DNA of 64,000 nt from the NCBI RefSeq assembly GCF_003014695.1, contig NZ_PYAS01000007.1, positions 62,001-126,000 on the forward strand, in the 5' to 3' direction. The DNA comes from Dyadobacter jiangsuensis. GTDB taxonomy: Bacteria > Bacteroidota > Bacteroidia > Cytophagales > Spirosomataceae. The notes under the pieces were generated by a model. That model saw nothing but the letters and a program-made list of their open reading frames with translations, was not told the origin of the DNA and searched no databases. Of this stretch, positions 43,781 to 51,531 are shown in pieces (the first letter of the stretch is position 1; each line of letters opens with the position of its first letter). The translations under genes and the position numbers were made by a program.

Positions 43781-44602
43781 CTATTTGTAGCTCGACCGCT
43801 TCTTCAATTCCCGTAGTTCGTTCTGCATTTCCTGCAACATCCGCATGAGCTGCTGCATGTCCGTCTGTGGTTCCGGCAATGCCTTACTGTGGAAGCTGTA
43901 ATACTCCCAAAGCTCAATCACCTCGCCAATCGGCACTGTATAGGCAAAATACTGCGTATTGAATGATTGCAGCAGCATGGTACCCGCCTCCTGATTAATC
44001 GTCACTTGCTTGAAAACAAAGTCCTGATCACCCTTCAAAATAACGATACAAGGTGTCTCCGGTTTAACCGTCGTCCAATCCTGCACGTACCTTGTGATAA
44101 TATCCGCACCTTCGGGCACCGGCAGCATTGAATCGCCGACGGTCGGGAACATCCTGAACGTCCCGTTTTTGGGCACGGTAGGCAGGTTAAACCGGGGCAA
44201 TGACGCGAGGAACTCCGGATCGGCATATCCCGAGCGGTAACCCGCCCGCGCCTGCACCGGCACGTATTCGATATTTTCTTTATCTTCTTTATCAACAGTT
44301 ATGGCCAGCACGCGGATCTGACTCCCTTTCATAAAAAGCTCGCTTCCCTCTTCCAGATCTTTCAGCTTCTGGTCGGAAAGCTTCCCCAGGTCCATTTTCA
44401 GGAGGCTATCAATGCTCATCCGGAAATACTCCGAGAAGTTGATCAGGTCGTCGACAGTCGGGTTGGCCGTCCTGCCGCTTTCAATCGCGTTAAGCTTCAC
44501 CCTGCTGATCCCGAGTTTTTCCGCCAGCGCTTCCTGGCTCAATTTCTGACGCAAACGGAGGAACTTGATATTGACAGACCAGAATGTATCCTGCGCACCC
44601 AT
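43781..44602 (-). CDS. XRE-type regulator with S24/LexA-like C-terminal domain
   Basis: 273 residues. The N-terminal helix-turn-helix is LRLRQKLSQEALAEKLGISRVKLNAIESGRTANP. The C-terminal half contains TVGDSMLPVPEGADIITRYV, which resembles the peptidase S24 segment with the catalytic Ser of LexA/CI proteins (GDSM); a matching Lys is not clearly identified, so self-cleavage is uncertain. A coiled-coil tail follows. It is divergent from the CarH-like gene, so it may cross-regulate the carotenoid operon. Confidence 0.85.
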   Translation of the reverse strand: MGAQDTFWSVNIKFLRLRQKLSQEALAEKLGISRVKLNAIESGRTANPTVDDLINFSEYFRMSIDSLLKMDLGKLSDQKLKDLEEGSELFMKGSQIRVLAITVDKEDKENIEYVPVQARAGYRSGYADPEFLASLPRFNLPTVPKNGTFRMFPTVGDSMLPVPEGADIITRYVQDWTTVKPETPCIVILKGDQDFVFKQVTINQEAGTMLLQSFNTQYFAYTVPIGEVIELWEYYSFHSKALPEPQTDMQQLMRMLQEMQNELRELKKRSSYK

Positions 44603-44630
44603 GAGTTGATATTTTTAAAATCAGACATAA

Positions 44631-44645
44631 GATATTATCAATATC
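44631..44645. promoter_or_regulatory. Candidate operator near the XRE start
   Basis: GATATT-ATC-AATATC, a palindrome 28 bases upstream of the XRE ATG; a likely autoregulation site. Confidence 0.35.
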
Positions 44646-44680
44646 AAAAGTAGCAGCAATTTTTATTTTTCCTACAAAAA

Positions 44681-44712
44681 AGTAAACAATTTATTTTGTT
44701 TAACTATTTTTG
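44681..44712 (+). promoter_or_regulatory. Operator and -7 element in front of the CarH-like gene
   Basis: TAAACAA (44681-44687) and TTGTTTA (44694-44700) form a perfect inverted repeat with a 6-base spacer. It lies 5-24 bases before TATTTTTG (44705-44712), a -7 match, i.e. inside the promoter spacer. Another TAAACAA half-site begins at 44721. A repressor such as the CarH-like protein could block transcription here. Confidence 0.5.
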
Positions 44713-44731
44713 AAAAACATTAAACAAAAAC

Positions 44732-45631
44732 ATGTCCACCTACTCGATACGGGATCTCGAACGCATTACCAGCACCAGGGCGCACACCATCCGCATCTGG
44801 GAGCAGCGTTATGGACTGCTCGAACCGGAACGAACAGACACTAATATCCGATTCTACAACGACGGCCACGTCAAGAAACTCCTCAACGTCTGCACGTTAC
44901 TCAACAGGGGTATGAAAATTTCGCGCATCAGCCAGCTGAGCAATGCCGAGATACGCGAGGAGATCGACCGCATTATCGAGGAATCGTTGCAGACGGACCA
45001 ACATATAGAAGCGTGGATCAACCAGGCGGTGGGCGCCATCGCTGGCTACGATGCGCGGGCGTTCCATCAGCTTTTTGCCGATGCCCTCCAACGCCTGGGG
45101 ATGGTCGAAGCTTATGAAAAGATCCTCTATCCGCTACTTGTACGCACGGGGCTGATGTGGACGAAAGATGCGTTGCTGCCTGCCCAGGAGCATTTTTTAT
45201 CAAATCTGATCCGGCAAAAACTTTTTACGGCCATCGACGCACTGCCGGTACCCGAACCCGGCAACCAAAAATGGCTGCTTTTCCTGCATGAAGGCGAGGA
45301 GCATGAAATCGGGCTGCTTTTTGCCTATTACCTGCTCCTTCGTGCGGGCCAGCACGCGGTTTACCTGGGTGCCCGTGTGCCTTATCCCGACCTTCAATCG
45401 GTTGCAAACGACATTGCTCCTACCCATATCTACACTTTTTTCGTAGGTAACCAGCCCGAAAACCTCGCTCCGCAGTTGCTCAGCCAACTTGCAAACGACT
45501 TCCCGGATTGCCGGATATGCTTTTCAGGCGGTGTTGAAGGACCCGAAAACGAACCCCGCGTGAGCCATATTGAGTCCATTGAAAAACTGTTTGAAACCAT
45601 CGAAACAGATGCAGCACCCACCAACCCATAA
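44732..45631 (+). CDS. CarH-like MerR regulator with B12-binding domain
   Basis: 299 residues. An N-terminal MerR helix-turn-helix (SIRDLERITSTRAHTIRIWEQRYGLL) is followed by a helical Met/Cap-type domain with Trp143-x9-Glu153-His154 and a cobalamin domain with Glu189-x-His191-x-x-Gly194, x41, Phe-x-Val, x27, Gly266-Gly267. This spacing equals the CarH/CarA signature (ExHxxG-x41-SxV-x27-GG), with Ser replaced by Phe236. His191 should be the lower cobalt ligand. In CarH, adenosylcobalamin drives tetramer formation and repression in the dark. The gene leads the carotenoid operon, overlapping crtI by 23 bases. The residue after Trp143 is Thr; in Thermus CarH it is the His that ligates cobalt after light. 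Confidence 0.87.
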   Translation: MSTYSIRDLERITSTRAHTIRIWEQRYGLLEPERTDTNIRFYNDGHVKKLLNVCTLLNRGMKISRISQLSNAEIREEIDRIIEESLQTDQHIEAWINQAVGAIAGYDARAFHQLFADALQRLGMVEAYEKILYPLLVRTGLMWTKDALLPAQEHFLSNLIRQKLFTAIDALPVPEPGNQKWLLFLHEGEEHEIGLLFAYYLLLRAGQHAVYLGARVPYPDLQSVANDIAPTHIYTFFVGNQPENLAPQLLSQLANDFPDCRICFSGGVEGPENEPRVSHIESIEKLFETIETDAAPTNP

Positions 45632-47111
45632 CGGAGCGCCCAAAAGCGTCGGCGTGATCGGCGCCGGCTTTGCGGGGATGGCCGCCGGTGCCATTCTTGC
45701 AAATGAAGGCCATGACGTGACGATTTTTGAGAAGAACGCCACGATCGGCGGACGGGCGCGGACATTCTCTGAAATGGGCTTCACTTTCGATATGGGACCG
45801 AGCTGGTACTGGATGCCCGATGTATACGAACGCTTTTTCGCGCGATTCGGCCGGAGCGTCGCGGACCTGTACCAACTCCAACAGCTCGACCCGGGTTTCG
45901 CCGTTGTTTTTGCCGACAATGAGGTAGTCGATATCCCCGCCGATTTCGATGAGCTTTGCCGGCTATTCGAACAAATAGAAACCGGAGCAGGCGACAAACT
46001 CCGTCGCTTCATTGCCGATGGAGCATTCAAATACCATGTCGGAATGGACGAAATGGTGTACAAGCCCGGCCATTCCATTACGGAGTTTATCAGCTTGCGG
46101 CTCTTCGGTCAGGCATTGCGGTTGCAGCTTTTCAGCTCGTTCAGTAAACATGCGCGACGGTTCTTCAAAGATCCGAGGCTGCTTGCACTGATCGAGTTTC
46201 CGGTGCTCTTCCTCGGCGCCATGCCGAAGGATACTCCCGCATTATACAGCCTGATGAACTACTCCGGCCTCAAACAGGGCACATTTTACCCGATGGGTGG
46301 GTTTGGAAAGGTGGCCGACACGTTTCGCGACATTGCCCGGCAGGCCGGTGTCCGCTTCCGAACCTCCGAGGCAATCGAAAAACTGGAAACGTCAAATGGG
46401 CGCGTCCGGCACATTCATACCGCCGGACGGTCGGTACCAACGGACGTGGTGATTGGCAGCGCCGATTACCAGCATATCGAGCGGGCTTTACTCCCCTCGC
46501 GCGACCGGCATTATAAGGACAGTTATTGGGCCGAACGCACATTTGCACCTTCGTGCCTGCTGTTTTACCTGGGTGTCAGCAAGCGTATCGCCCGGATGCG
46601 GCATCATAACCTGTTCTTTGATCAGGACTTCGGGCTCCACGCGGAAGAAATTTATCAGCGCAAAATGTGGCCTACCGCACCGCTGTTCTACGTCTGTTGC
46701 CCGTCGGTCACCGATCCGTCGGTAGCGCCCGAAGGACATGAGAACTTGTTTATACTCATGCCGATTGCCACCGATTTGCCCGATCCTGAACCCATCCGCG
46801 AGCACTATTACCAATTACTGATGGACCGGCTCGAAAAGTTTGCCGGCGAGACAATCCGCGACCACGTGGTTTTGAAAAGAAGCTATTGCGTATCCGACTT
46901 CAAAAACGACTACAATGCTTGCCAGGGCAATGCTTACGGACTGGCCAATACCCTGAGGCAGACCGCGATTTTCAAACCCAAACTGAAAAGCCCGAAAGTG
47001 AGTAACCTGTTTTTCGCCGGCCAGCTTACCGTCCCCGGACCCGGCGTGCCCCCCGCGATCATATCCGGCACTATTGCCGCCCATGAAGTTCTCAAATACC
47101 TAAACAGCTAG
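45609..47111 (+). CDS. crtI: Phytoene desaturase
   Basis: About 500 residues from the ATG at 45609 (MQHPPTHNG), which overlaps the CarH-like gene by 23 bases; a further upstream ATG at 45570 is less likely. FAD-binding VGVIGAGFAGMAAGAILANEGHDV, GGRARTFSEMGFTFDMGPSWYWMPDV and, at the end, LFFAGQLTVPGPGVPPAIISG are CrtI signatures. It desaturates phytoene to lycopene at the membrane. CrtB follows 3 bases later. Confidence 0.94.
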   Translation: MQHPPTHNGAPKSVGVIGAGFAGMAAGAILANEGHDVTIFEKNATIGGRARTFSEMGFTFDMGPSWYWMPDVYERFFARFGRSVADLYQLQQLDPGFAVVFADNEVVDIPADFDELCRLFEQIETGAGDKLRRFIADGAFKYHVGMDEMVYKPGHSITEFISLRLFGQALRLQLFSSFSKHARRFFKDPRLLALIEFPVLFLGAMPKDTPALYSLMNYSGLKQGTFYPMGGFGKVADTFRDIARQAGVRFRTSEAIEKLETSNGRVRHIHTAGRSVPTDVVIGSADYQHIERALLPSRDRHYKDSYWAERTFAPSCLLFYLGVSKRIARMRHHNLFFDQDFGLHAEEIYQRKMWPTAPLFYVCCPSVTDPSVAPEGHENLFILMPIATDLPDPEPIREHYYQLLMDRLEKFAGETIRDHVVLKRSYCVSDFKNDYNACQGNAYGLANTLRQTAIFKPKLKSPKVSNLFFAGQLTVPGPGVPPAIISGTIAAHEVLKYLNS

Positions 47112-47114
47112 CTT

Positions 47115-47951
47115 ATGAAGAGCCTTTTTGACGAATTATCGGCGTCGTGCAGCAAGAAGACCACGCAGCTATACAGTACCTCTTTTTCCCTGGGTATTTA
47201 CTTCCTGAAACCTGCACTGCACAGGGCTATTTATGGAATTTACGGATTTGTACGGCTCGCCGACGAGATCGTGGACAGCTTTCAGGGGTACGATCAGACA
47301 CGGATGATGGCGCGCATCCGCAAGGAAACGCAGGAAGCTATCCGGGAACGGATCAGCATTAATCCCATTTTGAACAGCTTCCAGCACGTGGTACACACCT
47401 ACCAGATCGAATGGGAGCTTATTGATACCTTTTTAAAAAGCATGGAAACGGATTTGCTCCAAAAGGAACACACGCAGGACTCCTACCAGGAATATATACT
47501 GGGCTCGGCGGAGGTGGTAGGGCTGATGTGCCTGCGTGTTTTTTCTGAAAATGACTCCGCTCTTTATGATGCATTGAAGCCGTATGCCATGAAACTCGGC
47601 GCAGCGTTTCAGAAAGTCAACTTCCTGCGCGACCTGAAAGCCGACTATCAGACACTGGGCCGCACGTATTTTCCCGGCGTGAATTTTAATGTATTCTCCT
47701 ATGCCGACAAGGCAAAAATACAGCAGGAGATCGAGGCGGATTTCGAGGAGGCGCTCACGGGCATCCGTCGCCTGCCTGCCAGCTCACGCAGAGGCGTTTA
47801 CCTGGCCTATTATTATTACAAAAAATTGTTTCTGAGGATCAAGGAGACGCCGCCGGAGAAAGTAATGAATGCGCGGATACGGATCCCCGACATTGACAAG
47901 TTCGGATTGATGTTTCGGTCATTACTGAGGCATCAGTTTGACCTTTTATGA
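47115..47951 (+). CDS. crtB: Phytoene synthase
   Basis: 278 residues of the squalene/phytoene synthase family. The two aspartate-rich motifs are VRLADEIVDSF and RDLKADYQTLGRTYFP, which bind the diphosphates through magnesium. It joins two geranylgeranyl diphosphates into phytoene, the substrate of the upstream crtI product. No geranylgeranyl diphosphate synthase is in the window. Confidence 0.94.
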   Translation: MKSLFDELSASCSKKTTQLYSTSFSLGIYFLKPALHRAIYGIYGFVRLADEIVDSFQGYDQTRMMARIRKETQEAIRERISINPILNSFQHVVHTYQIEWELIDTFLKSMETDLLQKEHTQDSYQEYILGSAEVVGLMCLRVFSENDSALYDALKPYAMKLGAAFQKVNFLRDLKADYQTLGRTYFPGVNFNVFSYADKAKIQQEIEADFEEALTGIRRLPASSRRGVYLAYYYYKKLFLRIKETPPEKVMNARIRIPDIDKFGLMFRSLLRHQFDLL

Positions 47952-48011
47952 CGTTTTTGTGTTGTAAAGGGAGAATATATCCACAACACAAAACCTGAAA
48001 CCCACCATCCT

Positions 48012-48527
48012 ATGAACGACCAAGTTGTGCTTGTAACCGAAAACGATGAAGCCATTGGCCTGATGCCCAAGCTGGAAGCGCACGAAAAAGGGGTACTGCA
48101 CCGCGCATTTTCGGTGTTTATTTTTAATACAAAAAACGAAATGCTGCTGCAAAGGCGGGCATTCGGGAAGTACCACTCCGAAGGCTTGTGGTCGAATACC
48201 TGTTGCAGCCACCCGCTCCCGGGCGAGCCCGTACACGACGGGGCCGTGCGGCGCCTGCGGGAGGAAATGGGTATCGAAGCCGACCTTGAATTCCTTTACA
48301 CGTTTCAATACCGGGCCGACCTGGAAAACGGCCTCACGGAGAATGAGCTGGACCACGTTTTTTACGGGGTTACCGACGCCGTCCCCGCCATCGATCCAGC
48401 GGAAGCCAGCGATTACAAATACCTCACAGTAAATGAAATAGAAGCCGACATTGCGCAAAATCCGCATGCCTACACCGAATGGTTCAAGATATGCATGCCG
48501 GTGATCGCCCGCAGGATCGGCCATTGA
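48012..48527 (+). CDS. idi: Isopentenyl-diphosphate delta-isomerase, type I
   Basis: 171 residues with the Nudix fold. LHRAFSVFIFN, GLWSNTCCSHPLPGE (catalytic Cys in NTCCSHP) and RRLREEMGIEADLEF are the family marks, and NELDHVFYG gives the catalytic Glu region. It interconverts isopentenyl and dimethylallyl diphosphate, raising precursor supply for carotenoids. It lies 60 bases after crtB; no other gene is seen in that gap. Confidence 0.95.
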   Translation: MNDQVVLVTENDEAIGLMPKLEAHEKGVLHRAFSVFIFNTKNEMLLQRRAFGKYHSEGLWSNTCCSHPLPGEPVHDGAVRRLREEMGIEADLEFLYTFQYRADLENGLTENELDHVFYGVTDAVPAIDPAEASDYKYLTVNEIEADIAQNPHAYTEWFKICMPVIARRIGH

Positions 48528-48554
48528 TTCAACCTCAATCTCAAAACCAGCCTG

Positions 48555-49028
48555 ATGCCACATTGGACACTCAACGTATTGATTACCCTGGTCGCATTTG
48601 TGGCAATGGAATGTGTGGCCTGGCTGGCCCATAAATACTTGATGCACGGGCTGTTGTGGTCGCTGCACCACGATCACCATCAGCGCGACGACGGCGATTT
48701 TTTCGAGAAGAATGACTATTTCTTCGTCATTTTCGCGACGCCCGGCATTGCCTGCCTCTGGCTGGGGCTCGATGCAGGGTTCAACTACCTTTTCTGGATC
48801 GGACTCGGGATTACCATTTACGGCTTCACCTATTTCCTGGTGCACGATGTATTTATCCATCAGCGGTTCCGGGCTTTCAGAAATACCGATTCCGTTTACC
48901 TGAAAGCCATTCGCCGCGCGCACAAAATGCACCATAAGCACCTGGGCAAGCATGGCGGCGAATGCTTCGGCATGCTGTGGGTACCGCTGAAATATTTCCG
49001 TGAAGCCCAAAAAGCCGCTGTCAAATGA
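48555..49028 (+). CDS. crtZ: Beta-carotene hydroxylase
   Basis: 157 residues, four membrane helices, and the di-iron histidine pattern of CrtZ: HKYLMH, HHDHH, HDVFIH and HKMHH. It hydroxylates both rings of beta-carotene at C3, giving zeaxanthin. It overlaps the next gene by 4 bases (ATGA), so cyclase and hydroxylase are translated together. Confidence 0.94.
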   Translation: MPHWTLNVLITLVAFVAMECVAWLAHKYLMHGLLWSLHHDHHQRDDGDFFEKNDYFFVIFATPGIACLWLGLDAGFNYLFWIGLGITIYGFTYFLVHDVFIHQRFRAFRNTDSVYLKAIRRAHKMHHKHLGKHGGECFGMLWVPLKYFREAQKAAVK

Positions 49029-49741
49029 AGCTGCTCTATCTGCTGGTCGACCTGGGCGCTATTTCCGTGCCGCTGCTGGCCTCATTTCATCCCAAAATCA
49101 GGCTCGACAGGCACTGGAAAGCATTGTGGCCGGCGATATTGATCTCGGCGGTGCCGTTTATTATCTGGGACAGCTATTTTACCCAAATCGGCGTTTGGGG
49201 TTTCACGCCGGAATACCTCACTGGATTTGGGCTGTTTGGCTTGCCGATCGAAGAAATCTTGTTCTTCATTTGCATTCCCTATGCCTGCATGTTTACCTAT
49301 TTCTGTTTCAGGCAATGGAAGGGAGAGCTGAATCTGAAGTCGGAGCAAATTGTGACCTGGGTGTTTATAGTCCTTTGCCTGGCACTCGGGCTGGCGGGCG
49401 CAGGCCGGTACTACACCTCCTCCGCCACGAGCTGGCTGGCTATTTTTCTCATTTATCTAAAATGGCAGGCTAAACCGAAATGGCTGGGCTTGTTCTATTA
49501 CTCGCATCAGTTCCTGCTTATTCCGTTCTTCATTGTCAACGGCATTCTCACTGGCACCGGTCCTGAAAAACCCGTTGTTTGGTACAACAATGCTGAAAAC
49601 CTGGGAGTACGCATCTTTACCATCCCTATCGAGGATGTTTTTTACGGCATGTTGCTGCTGCTGCTCAATGCTTTTTTGTTTGAGTATTTTCTTCAAAAAG
49701 CTGAAAAAAGAGCGCTCCTTAAAACACCTCTCCATGCGTGA
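49025..49741 (+). CDS. crtY: Lycopene cyclase, fused CrtYcd type
   Basis: 238 residues with six to seven membrane helices arranged as two repeats of the lycopene cyclase domain, found in other bacteria as separate CrtYc and CrtYd. Each repeat carries a conserved acidic motif: GLPIEEILFFICIPY in the first and IPIEDVFYGMLL in the second. It makes beta-carotene from lycopene. It ends the carotenoid operon and overlaps the stop of the convergent FAD gene by 23 bases. Confidence 0.9.
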   Translation: MKLLYLLVDLGAISVPLLASFHPKIRLDRHWKALWPAILISAVPFIIWDSYFTQIGVWGFTPEYLTGFGLFGLPIEEILFFICIPYACMFTYFCFRQWKGELNLKSEQIVTWVFIVLCLALGLAGAGRYYTSSATSWLAIFLIYLKWQAKPKWLGLFYYSHQFLLIPFFIVNGILTGTGPEKPVVWYNNAENLGVRIFTIPIEDVFYGMLLLLLNAFLFEYFLQKAEKRALLKTPLHA

Positions 49742-50852
49742 AGGCAATCAGCCTTGCAGTAAGCCAGGGCGCTTTGTCCAGGGCTTTCAATGCAAAATCG
49801 GTCGTGCGGCTTTTTCCGAATAACTTTTGCAAATGATACCCTGCCCTGATCCGCGCCCCGAATGCGGCATTCCACTCACGACGGTAACTCTGCAAAGCCT
49901 GTCTATGCGTTTGTTTTCCATTAAAAAGAAGCAGTAACTGCTCCGCAAGCAGCTTGGAAGCACGCATTCCCATACTCATGCCATTGCCGCAAAGTGGTGT
50001 AATAGAGCCTGCTGCATCGCCAAGCAGGAAAATACCATTCGAATCAGTTTGCTTTTTATTGAATTGCACATTACTGATAACCAATGGCTGAGAATTTACA
50101 AACCGGGAGTTTTGGAAGTAGTTCTTCAAGAATGGGTTTTGAAATAAAACTGCTTCTTCCATCTGCTTCACATCCTTTCCGTTTTCAATCAGATTCCGTG
50201 CGGTAGTGAGGTAGCAAAGGCAATACCAGTCACGGTCCACTTCGGAAATGCCACAATAGCCGTCGCTGAAATTATGTAATTCAATTCGATTAGCCGGGAA
50301 ATCGGTTTGGATATGATACTTCACGCCGATATAATTCTGGTTATCGGTATGGCTGGCATCTTGCAATTGAACGAATTGGGGCGTGTATTTGCCATAGCTC
50401 CCGCAAACCACTTTGGCAGTAAAGTCTCCGGAGGAAGTGCGGATCTGAAAACCATCCGCAATGTTCCCCTGCACATTCATGACACGGCATTCCTGCACTA
50501 CGCGCACACCTTTACGCAAGGCTATTTCAAAAAGATAATTATCCAAGCTGTACCGGCTGATGCCAAAACCACCCATTCCAAGGCTGTGGTTCAATACAAA
50601 TCCCCGATCGGAACTAATACCCAGGCTATCGATTTTGGGCAATGCAAGATCCGCAATCGGCAACCCCAAATTTTCAAGAAACGGCCGGCTTTCCATGGAA
50701 ATATACTCCCCGCAAACCTTGTGAAAAGGATATTTACTTTTTTCAAATACCACTACCGCAATATCTCTTTCCGCCAATTGGATAGCCAGGCAAAGCCCCG
50801 CAAGCCCACCGCCTATGATCGCGCATTCGAAATGTTCAGTCCGTGTTTCCAT
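49719..50852 (-). CDS. FAD-dependent oxidoreductase of the type III PKS cassette
   Basis: 377 residues of the geranylgeranyl-reductase/aromatic monooxygenase superfamily. CAIIGGGLAGLCLAIQLAE binds FAD, SKYPFHKVCGEYIS follows the GGR-like KxCGE pattern, and LLGDAAGSITPLCGNGMSMGM is the second FAD-contact motif. It may reduce or oxidise the prenyl or polyketide part of the cassette product. The start overlaps the methyltransferase by 17 bases; the stop overlaps crtY on the other strand by 23 bases. Substrate unknown. Confidence 0.82.
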   Translation of the reverse strand: METRTEHFECAIIGGGLAGLCLAIQLAERDIAVVVFEKSKYPFHKVCGEYISMESRPFLENLGLPIADLALPKIDSLGISSDRGFVLNHSLGMGGFGISRYSLDNYLFEIALRKGVRVVQECRVMNVQGNIADGFQIRTSSGDFTAKVVCGSYGKYTPQFVQLQDASHTDNQNYIGVKYHIQTDFPANRIELHNFSDGYCGISEVDRDWYCLCYLTTARNLIENGKDVKQMEEAVLFQNPFLKNYFQNSRFVNSQPLVISNVQFNKKQTDSNGIFLLGDAAGSITPLCGNGMSMGMRASKLLAEQLLLLFNGKQTHRQALQSYRREWNAAFGARIRAGYHLQKLFGKSRTTDFALKALDKAPWLTARLIAFTHGEVF

Positions 50853-51531
50853 AAACGATCACTTCATGCCGGAATGCCCATTTGTTACGCACAGAAAACC
50901 GGGTGGCACCGGACTGTTTCAATATTTCCAGCCACTCTTTCTTTTTAAACCCCCTTAAAACTGACAACGGCGCGTCATTCTTTACAAGGTATGACTTTGA
51001 AAAAAGGCGTGTCAGCCATTTGATCGAATAATGGGCCAACGGATTTCTTTCCAGGTCGTTGATTACCAGAACCGCCCGGTTGTCTAATGCAAACCGCACG
51101 AGTTCTATGAGATCGTCATTGACGAGATGGTGGCAAAAAAGGCAAGCATGAATGATATCGACCTGTTGCAAATGCCGGTAAGTATTCCGGTAATCATCGC
51201 AAATAAGCGTCACGCCGCTATCTTGAAGGTTTTCTTCCGCATAGGCAATGCAATCGGGTTTGAGATCGATGCCGTACAAGTCGAGCGAAAACCCTGCTTT
51301 CCGGTTCCAATGCGCAATACGTTTGAGCGTGTCACCGCCTCCGCAGCCAATATCGACGAGCGTATAGCGCCTGCCCTTTTGAAGTACACGTTTCAATGCA
51401 GCGAATGAAATGTCGTAACCGCCGAGCCAATGGTTGATAAAATCCAGCTCTCGGAGGTTTTGAAAAAGATCTGCCGGAGGAATGTCGTCCCGGTCGAGCA
51501 GCTCTTTTTGCAAGCTCCTATGCGTGAACAT
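50836..51531 (-). CDS. SAM-dependent methyltransferase of the type III PKS cassette
   Basis: About 231 residues from the ATG at 51531 (a TTG start at 51552 is possible). The SAM loop is LVDIGCGGGDTLKRIA, then the acidic residue in LYGIDLKPDCIAYAEENL, and HACLFCHHLVNDDLIELV. It is a class I enzyme; methyl acceptors in such cassettes are commonly the oxygen or carbon of a resorcinol, pyrone or quinol ring. It overlaps the fused PKS gene by 14 bases and the oxidoreductase by 17, implying a joint product. Confidence 0.83.
   Translation of the reverse strand: MFTHRSLQKELLDRDDIPPADLFQNLRELDFINHWLGGYDISFAALKRVLQKGRRYTLVDIGCGGGDTLKRIAHWNRKAGFSLDLYGIDLKPDCIAYAEENLQDSGVTLICDDYRNTYRHLQQVDIIHACLFCHHLVNDDLIELVRFALDNRAVLVINDLERNPLAHYSIKWLTRLFSKSYLVKNDAPLSVLRGFKKKEWLEILKQSGATRFSVRNKWAFRHEVIVYGNTD

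Noticed and set aside
47946..49010. 354-codon minus-strand frame across idi and crtZ
   Set aside because: Both plus-strand genes carry complete catalytic motifs; this is a shadow frame.
49719..49741. A frameshift or misassembly at the crtY/oxidoreductase junction
   Set aside because: Both convergent genes keep full-length frames to their normal ends; the 23-base overlap is a plausible tail-to-tail overlap.
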